NCBI RefSeq assembly: GCF_027622875.1 | Contig: NZ_JAPZVP010000025.1 | Span: 1-64,000, forward strand | Direction: 5' to 3' | DNA from: Glycomyces luteolus | Lineage (GTDB): Bacteria; Actinomycetota; Actinomycetes; Mycobacteriales; Micromonosporaceae | Length of the DNA: 64,000 nt | Shown: positions 18,347-26,690 of the stretch, one piece after another | Position numbering within the stretch: the first letter of the stretch is position 1 | Layout of the letters: each line of letters starts with the position of its first letter | Notes under the pieces: model-generated | Databases searched by the model: none | What the model was told of the DNA's origin: nothing | What the model saw: only the letters and a program-made list of their open reading frames with translations | Made by a program: the position numbers and the translations under genes

Positions 18347-19441
18347 GTGACCGCACCCGCCGCACCCCCTCCGCAATCCGTTGCGGAAGGTACGCCGCCC
18401 CGCACCGCCGCCCGCGTGGTCCGGCGCGTGTGGACCTCCTACGTCTTCCGCCGCGTCCTGCAGTCCATGTTCGTGATCTGGCTGGTCGCCACCATCACCT
18501 TCATGCTCATGCAGCTCATGCCGGGCGACCCGATCGAGATCATGGCCGGGCGCCTCAACAGCTCGGGCATGTCGCACGACCAGGCCATGGCCACCGCCGC
18601 GAACATCGTGAGCTACGACCCGGACGCGAGCGCCTGGGAGCAGTACCTCGGCTTCCTCAAGGGCCTGGTCACCCTGGACCTGGGCAACTCGCTCACCAGC
18701 CCCAGCACCTCGGTCTTCGAGCACGTCATGGAATACCTGCCCTGGACGCTGTTCGCCGTCGGCACGGGCATCGTCCTGGCCGCCGTCATCGGCCTCTCGG
18801 TCGGCATGGCCACGGCCTACCGGCGCGGATCGGTCCTCGACCACACCATGACCTCGGTCGGCTCGTTCCTCACCGGCGTGCCGAACTACATCCTCATCGC
18901 CGCGGTGGTCGTCCTCGGCTACACGGTGCTGGGCATCCTGCCGTTCCTCGACATGCGGGGCCGCGTCACGGCGGGCGTCGAGCCGGGCTTCGACCCGGTG
19001 TTCTTCGGCGACGCGCTCTTCCACGCGATCCTGCCGATCATCGCCTTCGCGTTCACCTCCACCGGCGCCTTCATGCTCAACATGAAGGCCGCCACGACCG
19101 AGGTGCTCACCGAGGACTACGTCACGGTGGCGCGCGCCCGCGGCCTCAAGCCCGGCCGCATCAGCCGCAACTACGTGGGCAGAAACGCCCTCCTGCCGGT
19201 GGTCCCGCAGATCGCCCTCCAGCTGGGCATGCTCGTGGGCGGCTCGATCGTCATCGAGCAGATCCTCAACTACCCCGGGGTCGGCCAGATGCTGATGCAG
19301 GCCATCGGCAACCGCGACTACCCCGTGGTTCAGGCCGCCGTCATCATCCTCGCCACCTCGGTGGTCATCACGAGCCTCATCGTGGACCTCCTGCTGGTGA
19401 AGATCGACCCGCGCATCAAGTCCGAGAACCAGGAGGCGTGA
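18347..19441 (+). CDS. ABC importer permease, DppB/OppB family
   Basis: 364 aa from a GTG at 18347 with AAGGAG 8 nt upstream; the open frame runs further 5' without a better site. Hydrophobic segment SMFVIWLVATITFMLMQLMPGD marks the conserved first helix and P-G-D loop of DppB-type permeases. Five further helices follow, with the cytoplasmic EAA-like loop ARARGLKPGRIS near 265 that contacts the ATPases. It forms half of the channel that imports oligopeptides, nickel or oligosaccharides. First gene of a five-gene operon; the next gene starts 2 bp after its stop. Confidence 0.9.
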   Translation: MTAPAAPPPQSVAEGTPPRTAARVVRRVWTSYVFRRVLQSMFVIWLVATITFMLMQLMPGDPIEIMAGRLNSSGMSHDQAMATAANIVSYDPDASAWEQYLGFLKGLVTLDLGNSLTSPSTSVFEHVMEYLPWTLFAVGTGIVLAAVIGLSVGMATAYRRGSVLDHTMTSVGSFLTGVPNYILIAAVVVLGYTVLGILPFLDMRGRVTAGVEPGFDPVFFGDALFHAILPIIAFAFTSTGAFMLNMKAATTEVLTEDYVTVARARGLKPGRISRNYVGRNALLPVVPQIALQLGMLVGGSIVIEQILNYPGVGQMLMQAIGNRDYPVVQAAVIILATSVVITSLIVDLLLVKIDPRIKSENQEA

Positions 19442-19443
19442 GC

Positions 19444-20337
19444 ATGACCGCCGTCGAAGCGCCGGCCCCACGCCGGAAGTTCCGGGAGAGCACGCTCGGA
19501 CAGATCTGGACCGGGCTCACCCGCTCCCCCGCCGGGTTCGCCGGCACCGTGCTCGTGCTCGCCATCGTCGGGTTCTCCTTCATCGGCCCGCTCGTGGTCG
19601 ACCAGCACAACCCGACCGACACCTCGCAGATCTGGACCGCGCCCTCGGGCGAGCACTGGCTCGGCACCCAGTACGAAGGCAAGGACACCTTCACGATCCT
19701 GGTCAACTCCGGGGCGGAGCCGATCTGGGTCGGCGGCATGGCCGCCACGATGGCCGTGATCGTGGCCGTCGTCCTCGGCTCGATCGCCGGGTACTTCCGC
19801 GGCCGGATCGACGCGCTCCTGCTCCAGCTCACCGACGTCACCGTGACGATCCCGCAGTTCCTGCTCATGATCGCGGTCGTCGCGTTCTTCGAGGACATCC
19901 CGCCGTGGGGCGTGGCGATCGTGGTCGGCTCCACCATGTGGGCGTTCCTGTTCCGGTCCATCCGGGCGCAGGTCATGTCCCTCAAGGAGCGCGAGTTCGT
20001 CGAGGCCGCGAAGCTCCAGCACCTGGGCACCGCGCGGATCGTCTTCCGGGAGATCCTGCCGAACATGGCCGGGTTCATCTTCGTGAACTTCGTGATCGCC
20101 GTCAACCAGGCCATCTACGCCATCGTCGGCCTCTACATCCTCGGCCTCATGCCCTCCGGCACCCCCAACTGGGGCCTGATGATCCACCTGTCGTGGCAGA
20201 ACAACTTCTTCCTCCTCCCGGTCGCGATGCCGTTCGTGCTCGCGCCGCTGCTCATGATCGTGCTCTTCACGATCGGCCTCGTCACCATGGGACGCGGCCT
20301 CGACCAGGCCCTCAACCCGCGCCTGAGGGAAAGGTGA
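19444..20337 (+). CDS. ABC importer permease, DppC/OppC family
   Basis: 297 aa from an ATG two bases after the upstream stop, with AGGAGG overlapping the end of that gene. The N-terminal OppC helix (FAGTVLVLAIVGFSFIGPLVV) and the DppC-type EAA loop (EFVEAAKLQHLGTARIVFREILPN) near 185 are clear. It pairs with the preceding permease. The extracytoplasmic loop after helix 1 mentions HWLGTQYEGKDTF, the canonical DppC GTDxxGRD position in altered form. Followed 4 bp later by the first ATPase gene. Confidence 0.9.
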   Translation: MTAVEAPAPRRKFRESTLGQIWTGLTRSPAGFAGTVLVLAIVGFSFIGPLVVDQHNPTDTSQIWTAPSGEHWLGTQYEGKDTFTILVNSGAEPIWVGGMAATMAVIVAVVLGSIAGYFRGRIDALLLQLTDVTVTIPQFLLMIAVVAFFEDIPPWGVAIVVGSTMWAFLFRSIRAQVMSLKEREFVEAAKLQHLGTARIVFREILPNMAGFIFVNFVIAVNQAIYAIVGLYILGLMPSGTPNWGLMIHLSWQNNFFLLPVAMPFVLAPLLMIVLFTIGLVTMGRGLDQALNPRLRER

Positions 20338-20341
20338 GACC

Positions 20342-21430
20342 ATGACCGACCCCATTCTCAGCGTCCGCGACCTCTCCATCGCGTACCGGACCGGCCGGAA
20401 GGAGTCGGTGACCGCCGTCAGCGGCATCGACCTGGACCTCTACGAAGGACAGTCCCTCGCGCTCGTCGGCGAGTCCGGCTGCGGCAAGACCACCCTCGGG
20501 CTGGGCCTGCTGCGCCTGCTGCCCGGCCTGGGCGAGATCACCTCGGGCTCGCTGACGTACCGGTTGAAGGACGGCTCCACAGCGGACCTGCTCAAGATGA
20601 AGCCCGAGCAGCTGCGCCGCTTCCGCTGGGCCGAGGCCGCGATGGTCTTCCAAGGCGCCATGAACGCCTTCAACCCGGTCATCAAGATCATCGACCACTT
20701 CGCCGACACCCTCCGCGACCACTCGGACGGCAAGAAGCAGTGGACGAAGGCCGCCGTCGAAGCCCGCGCCGGGGAGCTCCTGGAGACCGTGCGGCTCGAC
20801 CCCGACCGGGTGCTCCAGTCCTACCCGCACGAGCTGTCCGGCGGCATGAAGCAGCGCGCCCTCATCGCGCTCGCCATCGCCCTCGACCCCCAGGTGCTCG
20901 TCCTCGACGAACCCACCACGGCCCTCGACCTGCTCACGCAGCGCTCGATCGTGCAGCAGCTCCACGAGCTGCGGAAGAAGTTCGGGTTCACGATGGTCTT
21001 CATCACCCACGACCTCGGCCTCGCCGCCGAACTCGCCGACCGCGTCGCCACCATGTACGCCGGCCGCATCATCGAGACCGGCTCGGCCCGCGACATCTTC
21101 TACGAGCCCAAGCACCCGTACACGGCCGGGCTCATCAACGCGGTCATGCCCGTCAAGGGCGAACGGCCCCAACTGGAGTCGATCCCCGGCTACCCGCCGA
21201 GCCTCAAGGCCATGCCGAGCGGCTGCGCCTTCCACCCGCGGTGCGCGTTCGCCACCGACGCGTGCAAGCGCGAGCGGATCGACCTCGACCTGCTCACCGA
21301 GCGCCCGCTCGGCATGAGCCACACGGCCGCGTGCCTCCACCACGACCAGGTCCGCTTCCAGCGCAAGGGCACTGGCACGAGCACTGAGCGGCCCGCGAGC
21401 ATCGTCGAAAGCGAGACCGCCGATGTCTGA
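20342..21430 (+). CDS. ABC importer ATP-binding protein, DppD/OppD type
   Basis: 362 aa. Walker A GESGCGKT at 43-50, signature LSGGMKQR near 165, Walker B VLVLDEPTTALD near 185 and the H-loop THDLGLA near 222 are intact. The C-terminal oligopeptide-transporter extension has the cysteine set GCAFHPRCAFATDAC typical of OppD/DppD, which in some members binds an iron-sulfur cluster. It energises import with the second ATPase, whose gene overlaps the end of this one by 8 nt. Confidence 0.92.
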   Translation: MTDPILSVRDLSIAYRTGRKESVTAVSGIDLDLYEGQSLALVGESGCGKTTLGLGLLRLLPGLGEITSGSLTYRLKDGSTADLLKMKPEQLRRFRWAEAAMVFQGAMNAFNPVIKIIDHFADTLRDHSDGKKQWTKAAVEARAGELLETVRLDPDRVLQSYPHELSGGMKQRALIALAIALDPQVLVLDEPTTALDLLTQRSIVQQLHELRKKFGFTMVFITHDLGLAAELADRVATMYAGRIIETGSARDIFYEPKHPYTAGLINAVMPVKGERPQLESIPGYPPSLKAMPSGCAFHPRCAFATDACKRERIDLDLLTERPLGMSHTAACLHHDQVRFQRKGTGTSTERPASIVESETADV

Positions 21431-22490
21431 GACACCGCTGCTGAAGCTGTCGGGCCTGGAGCAGGTCTTCGACACCCGCAAGGGCCCGGTCGCCGCCGTC
21501 GGCGGCGTCGACCTCGAGATCAAGGCCGGCAAGGTCCTGTGCCTGGTCGGCGAGTCCGGCTGCGGCAAGACCACGACCGCCCGCGCGGCCGCCGGGATCA
21601 CCCGGCCCACGAGCGGCGCCGTCGAGTTCCGCGGCAAGCCCCTGACCGCGATGAACGCGGCCGAGCGCACCGAGTACCGGCGCTCGGTCCAGTACATCCA
21701 CCAGGACCCGTACGCCGCGCTCAACCCGACCCGCACCGTCTACTCCACGCTCACCGCCGGACTCAAGCGGCACGGACTCGTCAAGGGCCGCACCGAGGCC
21801 CGCGCGAAGGCCGCCGAGCTGCTGCGGCTCGTGGACCTCACGCCCCCCGAGTCGTACCTGGACTCGTACCCGCACCAGCTCTCGGGCGGCCAGCGCCAGC
21901 GCGTCAACGTCGCCCGGTCGCTGGCGATGGACCCGAAACTGCTCATCTGCGACGAGTCGACGTCCATGCTGGACGTCTCGATCCGGGTGAGCCTGCTCAA
22001 CACCCTCGGGCGGCTGCGCGACGAGCTCGACGTCGGCTTCCTGTTCATCACCCACGACCTGGCCGTCGCGAAGTACTTCGCGTGGGACGGCGAGATCGCG
22101 GTCATGTACCTGGGGAAGGTCGTCGAGCACGGCCCGACCCCGGAGGTCATCGGGAACCCCCAGCACCCCTACACCAAGGCGCTCATCGGCGCGGTGTGCG
22201 AGCCGGACCCGGACCTCGCGAAGGCGAACCGCTCCGCGGAGCAGCTCCGCTCGGCGGAGATCCCGAGCCTGCACGACCTGCCCGCCGGGTGCGCCTTCCA
22301 CCCGCGGTGCCCGGCCTTCGAGCCGGGCGTGTGCGACGGCGAGCGGCCGCTCCTGCAGCTCGCGTCGCGAAGGAACGTGGCCTGCCACGTGGTCGCCCGC
22401 GACCGCGCGCCGGCCGCCGCCGACGACCGGACGCTCACCTTCGACGCCGTACCCGGCTTGCGGCGCCCAGAACCCGAATCAGCCATCTGA
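21423..22490 (+). CDS. ABC importer ATP-binding protein, DppF/OppF type
   Basis: 355 aa. Walker A GESGCGKT near 41-48, signature LSGGQRQR near 157, Walker B LLICDESTSMLD near 178 and H-loop THDLAVA near 210. The carboxy-terminal GCAFHPRCPAFEPGVC motif is again present. Together with the preceding ATPase it forms the asymmetric heterodimer expected of Opp/Dpp systems. The start overlaps the previous gene by 8 nt, so translation is coupled. The binding-protein gene begins 66 bp downstream in the same operon. Confidence 0.92.
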   Translation: MSETPLLKLSGLEQVFDTRKGPVAAVGGVDLEIKAGKVLCLVGESGCGKTTTARAAAGITRPTSGAVEFRGKPLTAMNAAERTEYRRSVQYIHQDPYAALNPTRTVYSTLTAGLKRHGLVKGRTEARAKAAELLRLVDLTPPESYLDSYPHQLSGGQRQRVNVARSLAMDPKLLICDESTSMLDVSIRVSLLNTLGRLRDELDVGFLFITHDLAVAKYFAWDGEIAVMYLGKVVEHGPTPEVIGNPQHPYTKALIGAVCEPDPDLAKANRSAEQLRSAEIPSLHDLPAGCAFHPRCPAFEPGVCDGERPLLQLASRRNVACHVVARDRAPAAADDRTLTFDAVPGLRRPEPESAI

Positions 22491-22556
22491 CCTCGGCTCC
22501 CCTTGTTCAACCTCACCACCATCACTGCCTCTTACATTGAATGAAAGGAAACGGCG

Positions 22557-24338
22557 ATGACCTCTCAGCGATTCGAGCTCAGCCGACGCAACCTCATGCA
22601 GGCGGTCGGCCTCGGCGCCGGCGCCGTTGCGACCGCGGGCGTCCTCGGCGCCTGCCAGGCCGAAGGATCGGAAGGTGAAGGCGCCAGCGGCACCTTCACC
22701 TACGTCTACCCGTTCGACATCACGACCCAGCACCACAACGCGGCGATCAACAACCTCGCCCTGCTGGTCCCCGCGCCGGTCGCGGAGCTGTTCCTCCCCC
22801 GCCCGGCGATCCTCGACTGGGAGACCCTGGAGTGGATCCCGCAGCTGGCCGAGTCGGTCGAGCTGGTCGACAAGACCCTCACGATCAAGCTGCGCGCGGG
22901 CGTCAAGTGGACCGACGGCAACGCCGTCACCGCGAAGGACGTCGTTGGCACCATCTACCTGCAGAAGCTCAGCGCCCCGCAGGGCACCGTCGGCTGGGAC
23001 CAGCTGCTCTCGGCGACGGCCGACGACGACACCACGGTCACCGTCACGTACTCGGCGGCGTTCCCCGGTGTCGAGCACGGCGCGCTGAAGGCGCAGATCC
23101 TGCCGCACGCCCGCTACGGCGAGTGGATGGACGAGGCACAGGGCCTGGTCGAGGCCGGGGCGATCCAGGGCAGCCCGGAGCAGTCGGCGCTGGCCGAGAA
23201 GATCGCGGCCGTCGACTTCAAGGACGAGGGCCCGATCACGAGCGGCGCCTACCAGTTCGACCAGATCGGCGACACCGTCATCTCCTTCAAGGTGCACCCT
23301 GACGGGCTGTTCGCCGACAAGGTGAGGTTCTCGAAGGTCGAGATCCAGAACGGCGACAACGCCGCCGCGGTGCAGATGTTGCTCTCGAAGGAGATCGACT
23401 ACTGCACTCAGGTGCTGGGAGCGACGGACCGCCAGGCCATCGCCGGGGTCGAGGGGCTCAAGGAGCTGTCGACGCCGGGCTTCGACGGCATCGGCCTGAT
23501 GCTCAACCAGGGCCGGTTCCCCGAGTTCGCGGACGCGCGGGTGCGCAGGGCGTTCATGTACGTCTTCGACGGCGAGTCCATCGGCGAGATCGCCAAGGGC
23601 AACGGCGGCTATTACATCCCGTCGACCTACTCGGGCCTGCCCGACCCGCACGTGGAGGGCCTGTTCGACGACGTCGAGCTGGAGTACTTCACGCCCGACC
23701 ACGCCAAGGCGACCGCGCTGCTCGAAGAGGCCGGGTGGAAGAAGGAGTCGGACGGCTGGCACACCCCGGCGGGCGACCTGGCCGAGTACACGATCATCGG
23801 TGTCGAGGGCTGGACCGACTTCACGCTCTCGGGGGAGCAGGCCGCGGCCCAGCTCAAGGAGTTCGGCATCGCCGCGTCATACGAGAACGTGCCCGGGGAC
23901 AATCCGTGGGGCATCTGGGGCGCGGGCGACTTCGACATCGCGGTGCGCCAGTGGGCGAACCCGTTCGTGCCTTACGCCTACGGCTCGTGGCAGATGGCCT
24001 GGTTCACCGACAACGCCGGCACCGCCGACGCCGCGGGCATGGGCGTCCCGACCGACGAGGTCGACTCGCCCACCCTGGGCAAGGTGAACGTCAACGACGT
24101 GTACCTCAAGGCCCAGCAGGGCACCGAGGAGGAGCAGGCCGCCGCGAACAAGACGCTCGGCATCGTGTTCAACGAGACCCTGCCGCGCCTGCCGCTGTTC
24201 CTGAACCAGCGCGTCAGCTACGGCATCGAGGGCGTCCGCGTGAAGAAGGTCGACCCGGGCTCGTACGCGCTCAACGACGTCTACTTCGACAACCCGATCA
24301 TGGTCCGCCTCCTCGATGGCGGCATCGAACCCGTCTAG
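22557..24338 (+). CDS. extracellular solute-binding lipoprotein, family 5
   Basis: 593 aa. Twin arginines at 10-11 (SRRNLM), a hydrophobic core and the lipobox LGAC with Cys33 indicate a Tat-exported lipoprotein. The mature part shows the SBP family 5 layout: an early segment on lifetime energy-coupled binding (ESVELVDKTLTIKLRAGVKWTDG near 95-120, the family's best-conserved stretch) and a long two-lobe body. It captures substrate outside the membrane for the four-component importer encoded just upstream. Family 5 proteins bind peptides, nickel or oligosaccharides. This member's N-terminal lobe is not close to DppA, so I leave the ligand open. ATG preceded by GAAAGGA. Confidence 0.9.
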   Translation: MTSQRFELSRRNLMQAVGLGAGAVATAGVLGACQAEGSEGEGASGTFTYVYPFDITTQHHNAAINNLALLVPAPVAELFLPRPAILDWETLEWIPQLAESVELVDKTLTIKLRAGVKWTDGNAVTAKDVVGTIYLQKLSAPQGTVGWDQLLSATADDDTTVTVTYSAAFPGVEHGALKAQILPHARYGEWMDEAQGLVEAGAIQGSPEQSALAEKIAAVDFKDEGPITSGAYQFDQIGDTVISFKVHPDGLFADKVRFSKVEIQNGDNAAAVQMLLSKEIDYCTQVLGATDRQAIAGVEGLKELSTPGFDGIGLMLNQGRFPEFADARVRRAFMYVFDGESIGEIAKGNGGYYIPSTYSGLPDPHVEGLFDDVELEYFTPDHAKATALLEEAGWKKESDGWHTPAGDLAEYTIIGVEGWTDFTLSGEQAAAQLKEFGIAASYENVPGDNPWGIWGAGDFDIAVRQWANPFVPYAYGSWQMAWFTDNAGTADAAGMGVPTDEVDSPTLGKVNVNDVYLKAQQGTEEEQAAANKTLGIVFNETLPRLPLFLNQRVSYGIEGVRVKKVDPGSYALNDVYFDNPIMVRLLDGGIEPV

Positions 24339-24368
24339 GGCTGATCGGATCCACAACGGACGGGCCTG

Positions 24369-24388
24369 CGGCCGGTTCCCCCCGGCCG
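24369..24388 (+). terminator. hairpin after the importer operon
   Basis: CGGCCGG / CCGGCCG, 7 bp with a TTCCCC loop, about 30 bp after the binding-protein stop at 24338. Likely terminator of the importer operon. Confidence 0.5.
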
Positions 24389-24410
24389 GCCTTTCGGGCC
24401 GCGGTCCCGC

Positions 24411-24439
24411 TCCCCGGGCGATCTGCTCGCGCCCGGGGA
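24411..24439. repeat. 10-bp inverted repeat
   Basis: TCCCCGGGCG / CGCCCGGGGA with a 9-nt loop. Second hairpin behind the importer operon; may back up termination. Confidence 0.45.
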
Positions 24440-24541
24440 GCCGCGCTCTCCCCCAAGGGGGAACAGAAGCTCGGACCGGGACTTCGGCCCCGGCCCGTAG
24501 CCGCGCACGACCGAGGCGGGTCAGCGCGGCGAGATTGAAAA

Positions 24542-24571
24542 GCGGGCCCTGGCCTTTCGGCCAGGGCCCGC
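24542..24571. terminator. perfect 13-bp hairpin
   Basis: GCGGGCCCTGGCC, loop TTTC, and its exact complement. AAA precedes it, so read on the minus strand it has a short U-run. The strongest of the three hairpins, although no minus-strand gene lies just upstream of it. Confidence 0.6.
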
Positions 24572-24870
24572 GTAATGCCGGGCGCACTTCACCTAATTGC
24601 GGGTAAAGGTGAAATACCAGCTGGGTCCCGAGCCGTAGCAGCTGGAGGGCCGCATCGGGTCGGTTCGCCTGTCCGGCATTGCGGTTCGCTTCGGTTGCGG
24701 TTCAGGCGGGCAGCGATGACAAGGTTCGCGCAGGCTCTGCGAGCTGCTGCGGCTTCCCGGTGCGGCGGTGCCTGCGGCTCAACCAATCAGCGACGACAGG
24801 GCGGGGAAGGGGTTCGGCCCGTCTCTGGCCTCCCGGCCACACCTCGACCTGGCTCACCGAGGATGAGGAC

Positions 24871-25104
24871 GTGTCGGGCGCCCTGATCGACCTGCGCCTG
24901 TCGGCGAAAGTCCAGTCCCTGCACCCCGCAGACTCGTCTCTGGCGATCCTCGCCGCCGTCGATGCCGCGAAAGGTCTGCTGGCGGGGCGGACCCGCGAGG
25001 TTGTCGCCGACACCATCGGCTCGGACTCCGAGGCGGGCAAGGCGGTCTTGGACGGCATCGACAAGCGCCTGGGCCTCGACAGCGACGAGGAGGCCCGGCC
25101 GTGA
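24871..25104 (+). CDS. small protein preceding a WXG-motif gene
   Basis: 77 aa from a GTG at 24871 behind GAGGATGAGG. No signal peptide or membrane segment; mostly helical and acidic at the C-terminus (DSDEEARP). Its stop overlaps the GTG of the next gene as GTGA, so the two are translationally coupled. Small helical proteins encoded just before WXG100-type genes are common in actinomycetes, but this one has no family I recognise. Confidence 0.55.
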   Translation: MSGALIDLRLSAKVQSLHPADSSLAILAAVDAAKGLLAGRTREVVADTIGSDSEAGKAVLDGIDKRLGLDSDEEARP

Positions 25105-25810
25105 GCGACGAAGGCGCCTACACCTACGAGAGTGTCCACCTCACCCGGGGCGGCTTCGGCGGCTACGACGTCGACCCTGAAGCGCTGCGCGCCTACGCCG
25201 ACCGCCTCGCGTCCTTCCGCGACCGGTTCGCCGCGCTCGCCCAGGCCGCGCAGTCCACCACCTCCGCTGAAGGGGCCTTCGGCCTGCTGACCTCGTGGAT
25301 GGAACCGCTCCTGGACGAGAAATACGACCTGGCCTCCCAACTCACCCCACTCAATGTCGAAGTCCTCGAAAGCTATATCGAAGCTGGACGAACATGGCCG
25401 TCGAGTCGCACACGATGGCCGGGGAGCTGTGGACGCTCATGGAAGACGCGACCGCAGAGTGGGAAGGCCAAGCCGCCGAGTCCTACCGGATGCTCCACAC
25501 CGCCTACATCAACGCCATCGACTCCACCGGGTTCATGTTCGACGCGATGGCCGCAGCGACCAACGGCGCGGCGACCATCGTGCAGCTCGCCTACGAACTC
25601 GTCCGCGACCTCATCGCCGAGCTGCTGACCTGGATCTTCTTCAAGACCCCGATCTGGCTCGCGATCATCGCCGCCAGCGCCGGGATCGGCATCCCGATCT
25701 GCGCTGCCGAAGCCGGCGGGCGGATCTTCGCCATCACCAGCCTCGCCTTCAACGTCGGCTCCGCCCTCGTCGCCAGCTTCACCAGCCTCCAAGCCCTCCT
25801 CGCCGAATAG
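25101..25810 (+). pseudogene. WXG100-like protein gene with a one-base frameshift
   Basis: The first reading frame runs from GTG 25101 with a helical N-terminal region (YDVDPEALRAYADRL). It then loses coding character near 25380. The protein continues in another frame from about 25383: a WTNMAVESHTMAGELW stretch, the WEG motif typical of WXG100/ESX substrates (AEWEGQAAESY), and two hydrophobic segments (LLTWIFF, LAIIAASAGIG) to the stop at 25810. A near-duplicated TCGAAAGCT / TCGAAGCT at 25366-25385 pinpoints one missing A; restoring it gives a continuous protein of about 236 aa. As written the product is broken. It may be a true pseudogene, a sequencing error or a frameshift site. Confidence 0.65.
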
Positions 25811-25864
25811 GCCAGCGCGCTCCGCCACCGCCAACCCCCAAGACGGACAAGGACCCACCCCACC

Positions 25865-26182
25865 ATGCGCCGACTGATCCTCTTCGCCGCCCTCATCGCC
25901 GCCACCGGACTCTTCCGACGAACGCCCGGAGGCGGCAGCGGCGGAGGCAGCGAGACCCCATCAGGGTCCAACCGCCCCAACAGCTCAAGCGGCCCCGCAC
26001 CAGCCGGAGTCACGAGCCTGTTCAACTCCACCCAGAAAGCCATCATGGCGGCCAAACCCAGACTGGCGATCACCGCAACGCAGCACGGCACGCCCTCAGG
26101 CAGCACACCCAACTCCCCGACAATGACGCCACCTACCATCGAAGAGAGCGCGTCGACAACTGAAGGCTTCTTGCCCACTTGA
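25865..26182 (+). CDS. possible small secreted protein, low complexity
   Basis: 105 aa. Short signal-like start (MRRLILFAALIAATGL) without a lipobox cysteine, followed by a GGGSGGGS linker and Ser/Pro/Thr-rich sequence. It lies 54 bp after the frameshifted WXG gene. Such proteins often accompany WXG genes as lipoproteins, and this copy may have lost its cysteine. Composition rather than homology supports it, so it could be non-coding. Confidence 0.35.
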   Translation: MRRLILFAALIAATGLFRRTPGGGSGGGSETPSGSNRPNSSSGPAPAGVTSLFNSTQKAIMAAKPRLAITATQHGTPSGSTPNSPTMTPPTIEESASTTEGFLPT

Positions 26183-26383
26183 TGGGGCGCCTCGGCGGTA
26201 TCGTCGTCCAGCCAGAGCCTTGAGTCTCGCTCGGACGTCGACCGGTACTGAGCAGAACCGAAGGTCTTACGGCAGCGAGGAAACCACGGCAAGTACTGGG
26301 TTTGTGTGAACACCACGTCACGCCCAACAACGCGATCTCGACCCCGGGGCGAAGCGGTGGTCCGGGGTCCGGGGCAACTTCTA

Positions 26384-26519
26384 CCCGCCTGAACCTCGCA
26401 CGGAACGGACCTCGCTGCCGAATCGGGTCCCCGCCCGGCCCGCCACCTCTTTGTCGCTGCCCGCCTGAACCCCACACGAATCAGACCCCACAGCCGAACA
26501 GAGTCCCCGCCCGGCCCGC
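26384..26519. repeat. two imperfect 60-bp direct repeats, period 76 bp
   Basis: Copy 1 is 26384-26443 and copy 2 is 26460-26519. Both begin CCCGCCTGAACC and end GTCCCCGCCCGGCCCGC; the centres differ at scattered positions. Two copies only, in non-coding DNA. Confidence 0.6.
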
Positions 26520-26643
26520 AAGACACGGCGTGCTTCCCGCTGCAAGTGGAAGCGTGAACTTGCCTCTTTGCCCACCTTCGCCACTTCCAGTCCATCGAAA
26601 TCGAGACGACTCGTGACTGCGGGGAGTGCCCAGCAATGGCCGA

Positions 26644-26671
26644 GGGCCCGGACGCTGTCGCGTCCGGGCCC
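26644..26671 (-). terminator. terminator of the pknB operon
   Basis: Perfect 12-bp stem GGGCCCGGACGC with a TGTC loop, 19 bp beyond the kinase stop at 26691 on the minus strand. Marks the 3' end of the cluster. Confidence 0.75.
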
Positions 26672-26690
26672 CCTTCGCTTGTACTGCCTG

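Larger units (their letters stand above)
24339..24870. other. 532-bp gene-free region with three hairpins
   Basis: The first half holds three inverted repeats (24369-24388, 24411-24439 and 24542-24571), listed separately. The second half, 24575-24870, contains short GCGGTTCG-type repetitions but no gene, RNA fold or promoter that I can support. Confidence 0.4.
26183..26690. other. 508-bp gene-free region with a tandem repeat
   Basis: Holds the 76-bp-period repeat at 26384-26519 and the pknB terminator at 26644-26671. Nothing else recognisable; open frames here have no ribosome sites or family resemblance. Confidence 0.4.

Noticed and set aside
18430-19443. Upstream extension of the second permease
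   Set aside because: It overlaps the first permease in another frame; ATG 19444 has a ribosome site and gives the usual length.
25591-26595. Minus-strand frame of 334 codons across the WXG gene
   Set aside because: No ribosome site or domain; it overlaps the better-supported plus-strand gene and the non-coding repeat.
24339-26690. Genomic island with integrase or insertion sequence
   Set aside because: The patch looks decayed but has no transposase, integrase or terminal repeats.
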